From NCBI GenBank assembly GCA_023386395.1, contig JAEWJV010000024.1, positions 1-7,425 on the forward strand: 7,425 nt of DNA, given 5' to 3'. Below are positions 6,321 to 7,425 of this stretch, one piece after another (the first letter of the stretch is position 1; every line of letters begins with the position of its first letter). The DNA comes from Bacteroidota bacterium (GTDB lineage Bacteria > Bacteroidota > Bacteroidia > Chitinophagales > Chitinophagaceae). The position numbers and the translations under genes are program-made. The notes beneath the pieces are model-generated. The model was not told the DNA's origin, searched no databases, and worked only from the letters and a program-made list of their open reading frames with translations.

Positions 6321-7425
6321 TTATTCCTGTGGGTTAGGCTTAGACTCAGGTTTGGGCATTAAAGCTTTGCGGCTTAATTTGAACTTGCCCGTTTTAGGAT
6401 CAAGGCCAATGAGCTTTACTTTTACTATATCACCTTCCTTTAATACGCCTTCCATTGTTTCCAAACGTTTCCAGCTTATTTCGCTAATATGCAATAAGCC
6501 TTCTTTCCTTGGCAGGAATTCAACAAAAGCGCCATAAGGCTGTATAGTTTTTACTTTAGCTTCATACACTTCGCCCACCTGCGGTACGGCAACAATTCCT
6601 TTAACCCATTTAAGTGCTTTTTCAACGCTTTCCTTATTGGTTGAGAAGATGCTTACTTCCCCAAAGCTGCCAACCTCTTCAATATTGATGGTAGTTCCGG
6701 TTTCTTTCTGAATTTCCTGTATTACTTTACAACCGGGGCCTATAACCGCTCCAATAAATTCTTTGTCGATTATAAGCTTCTCCATGCGCGGTGCATGCGG
6801 TTTAACTTCTTCTCTTGCAGCAGGCATGGCTTCATACATTGCGTCTAAAATATGCAGCCTTCCTTTGCGGGCCTGTTCCAGTGCTTCACGCATTACATCC
6901 ATGCTAAGGCCATCGATTTTAATATCCATCTGCACACCACATATACCATCGCGGGTACCGGTAACTTTAAAATCCATATCACCCAAATGGTCTTCATCGC
7001 CTAAAATATCGGTAAGGATAGCATACTTGTTATCGCTTGATCTTGTTATTAATCCCATTGCAACACCGCCTACATGCTTTGGAAGGGGAACGCCGGCATC
7101 CATCAATGCCAGTGAACCCGCACAAACGGTAGCCATGGAAGAAGAACCATTGCTTTCCAGTATATCGCTCACCACACGCACGGTATAAGCATAATCGCTG
7201 CCCGGCATCATTTGTTTTAAACTGCGCATGGCAAGGTTACCATGGCCTACTTCTCTCCTGCCCGGCCCACGCATGGGTTTTACTTCACCGGTTGAAAACG
7301 GAGGGAAATTATAATGTAAAATAAATTTGCTGTAATCGCTTGTTGCAGCGCTTTCAATCAATAATTCATCTAAAGGCGTACCTAAAGTAACAGTGGTTAA
7401 TGATTGTGTTTCGCCACGTGTAAAT
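6321..7425 (-). CDS. pnp: Polyribonucleotide nucleotidyltransferase (PNPase), C-terminal half; start outside window
   Basis: The frame is open to the right edge (last full codon 7422-7424), so the apparent start at 7361 (a TTG) is internal. About 367 of the usual 700-740 residues are visible. PNPase degrades RNA 3' to 5' with phosphate, in the cytoplasm. The visible part begins inside the second RNase PH core ([16 protein letters not shown]), then [21 protein letters not shown] and [19 protein letters not shown]. The catalytic segment [11 protein letters not shown] keeps the equivalents of E. coli Asp486, Asp492 and Lys494 (6990-6992, 6972-6974, 6966-6968). A KH domain follows, with GxxG loop GPGC at 6729-6740, and then an S1 domain ([20 protein letters not shown] to KFKLSRKAL). 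The tail is short and Pro/Lys-rich, ending NPQE, without the long extension of some proteobacterial enzymes. A terminator separates it from mltG. In many genomes rpsO precedes pnp; that would lie beyond the right edge. Confidence 0.97.
   Translation of the reverse strand, partial: FTRGETQSLTTVTLGTPLDELLIESAATSDYSKFILHYNFPPFSTGEVKPMRGPGRREVGHGNLAMRSLKQMMPGSDYAYTVRVVSDILESNGSSSMATVCAGSLALMDAGVPLPKHVGGVAMGLITRSSDNKYAILTDILGDEDHLGDMDFKVTGTRDGICGVQMDIKIDGLSMDVMREALEQARKGRLHILDAMYEAMPAAREEVKPHAPRMEKLIIDKEFIGAVIGPGCKVIQEIQKETGTTINIEEVGSFGEVSIFSTNKESVEKALKWVKGIVAVPQVGEVYEAKVKTIQPYGAFVEFLPRKEGLLHISEISWKRLETMEGVLKEGDIVKVKLIGLDPKTGKFKLSRKALMPKPESKPNPQE

Noticed and set aside
6763..7188. Open frame of 141 codons on the + strand opposite pnp
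   Set aside because: It is the antisense shadow of the highly conserved PNPase core, with no start context and no plausible protein composition.
1..7425. A new defence or mobile system in the window
   Set aside because: The genes are recognisable repair, RNA-decay and envelope genes plus small unknowns, with uniform base composition and no integrase, transposase, reverse transcriptase, nuclease pair or toxin-antitoxin layout. I cannot support a system claim.

Overview
The window looks like ordinary chromosomal DNA from a member of Bacteroidota, most probably Chitinophagaceae or a close relative. This is inferred, not searched. The clues are moderate GC, A-rich sequence instead of Shine-Dalgarno motifs ahead of starts, use of TTG starts, signal peptides ending in an 'AQ' type junction, TAnnTTTG-like promoter elements, and several small proteins of Bacteroidota style.

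Layout, left half (+ strand). The window opens inside a ligase-associated DEXH-box (Lhr-like) helicase gene (2-1933, 5' end missing). A short intergenic region with an imperfect 20-bp inverted repeat follows. Next come a secreted TraB/GumN-type protein (2092-2952) and a tiny lipoprotein carrying four WxxGxW repeats at an exact 14-residue period (3131-3418). The lipoprotein gene is closed by a strong hairpin at 3423-3449.

Layout, right half (- strand). Read from the right edge leftward, there is the 3' half of pnp (polynucleotide phosphorylase, 6321-7425), then its terminator (6264-6291). Next is mltG (endolytic transglycosylase, 5155-6210), overlapping by 4 nt with a YihY/BrkB-family membrane protein (4190-5158). 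After that come a 50-residue, lysine-rich, acid-free small protein (3971-4123) and a 135-residue conserved-looking protein of unknown function (3486-3893). The two halves converge at about 3420-3485.

Functions. The genes are housekeeping or envelope genes: DNA repair (helicase), RNA turnover (PNPase), peptidoglycan strand termination (MltG), and membrane or periplasmic proteins. The mltG-yihY pair is clearly translationally coupled. The rest look like independent or loosely linked units. I found no mobile element, CRISPR array, tRNA, rRNA, toxin-antitoxin pair or defence cassette, and nothing that I can defend as a new biological system. The least explained items are the 50-residue basic protein, the 135-residue protein, the periodic WxxGxW lipoprotein and the inverted repeat after the helicase.
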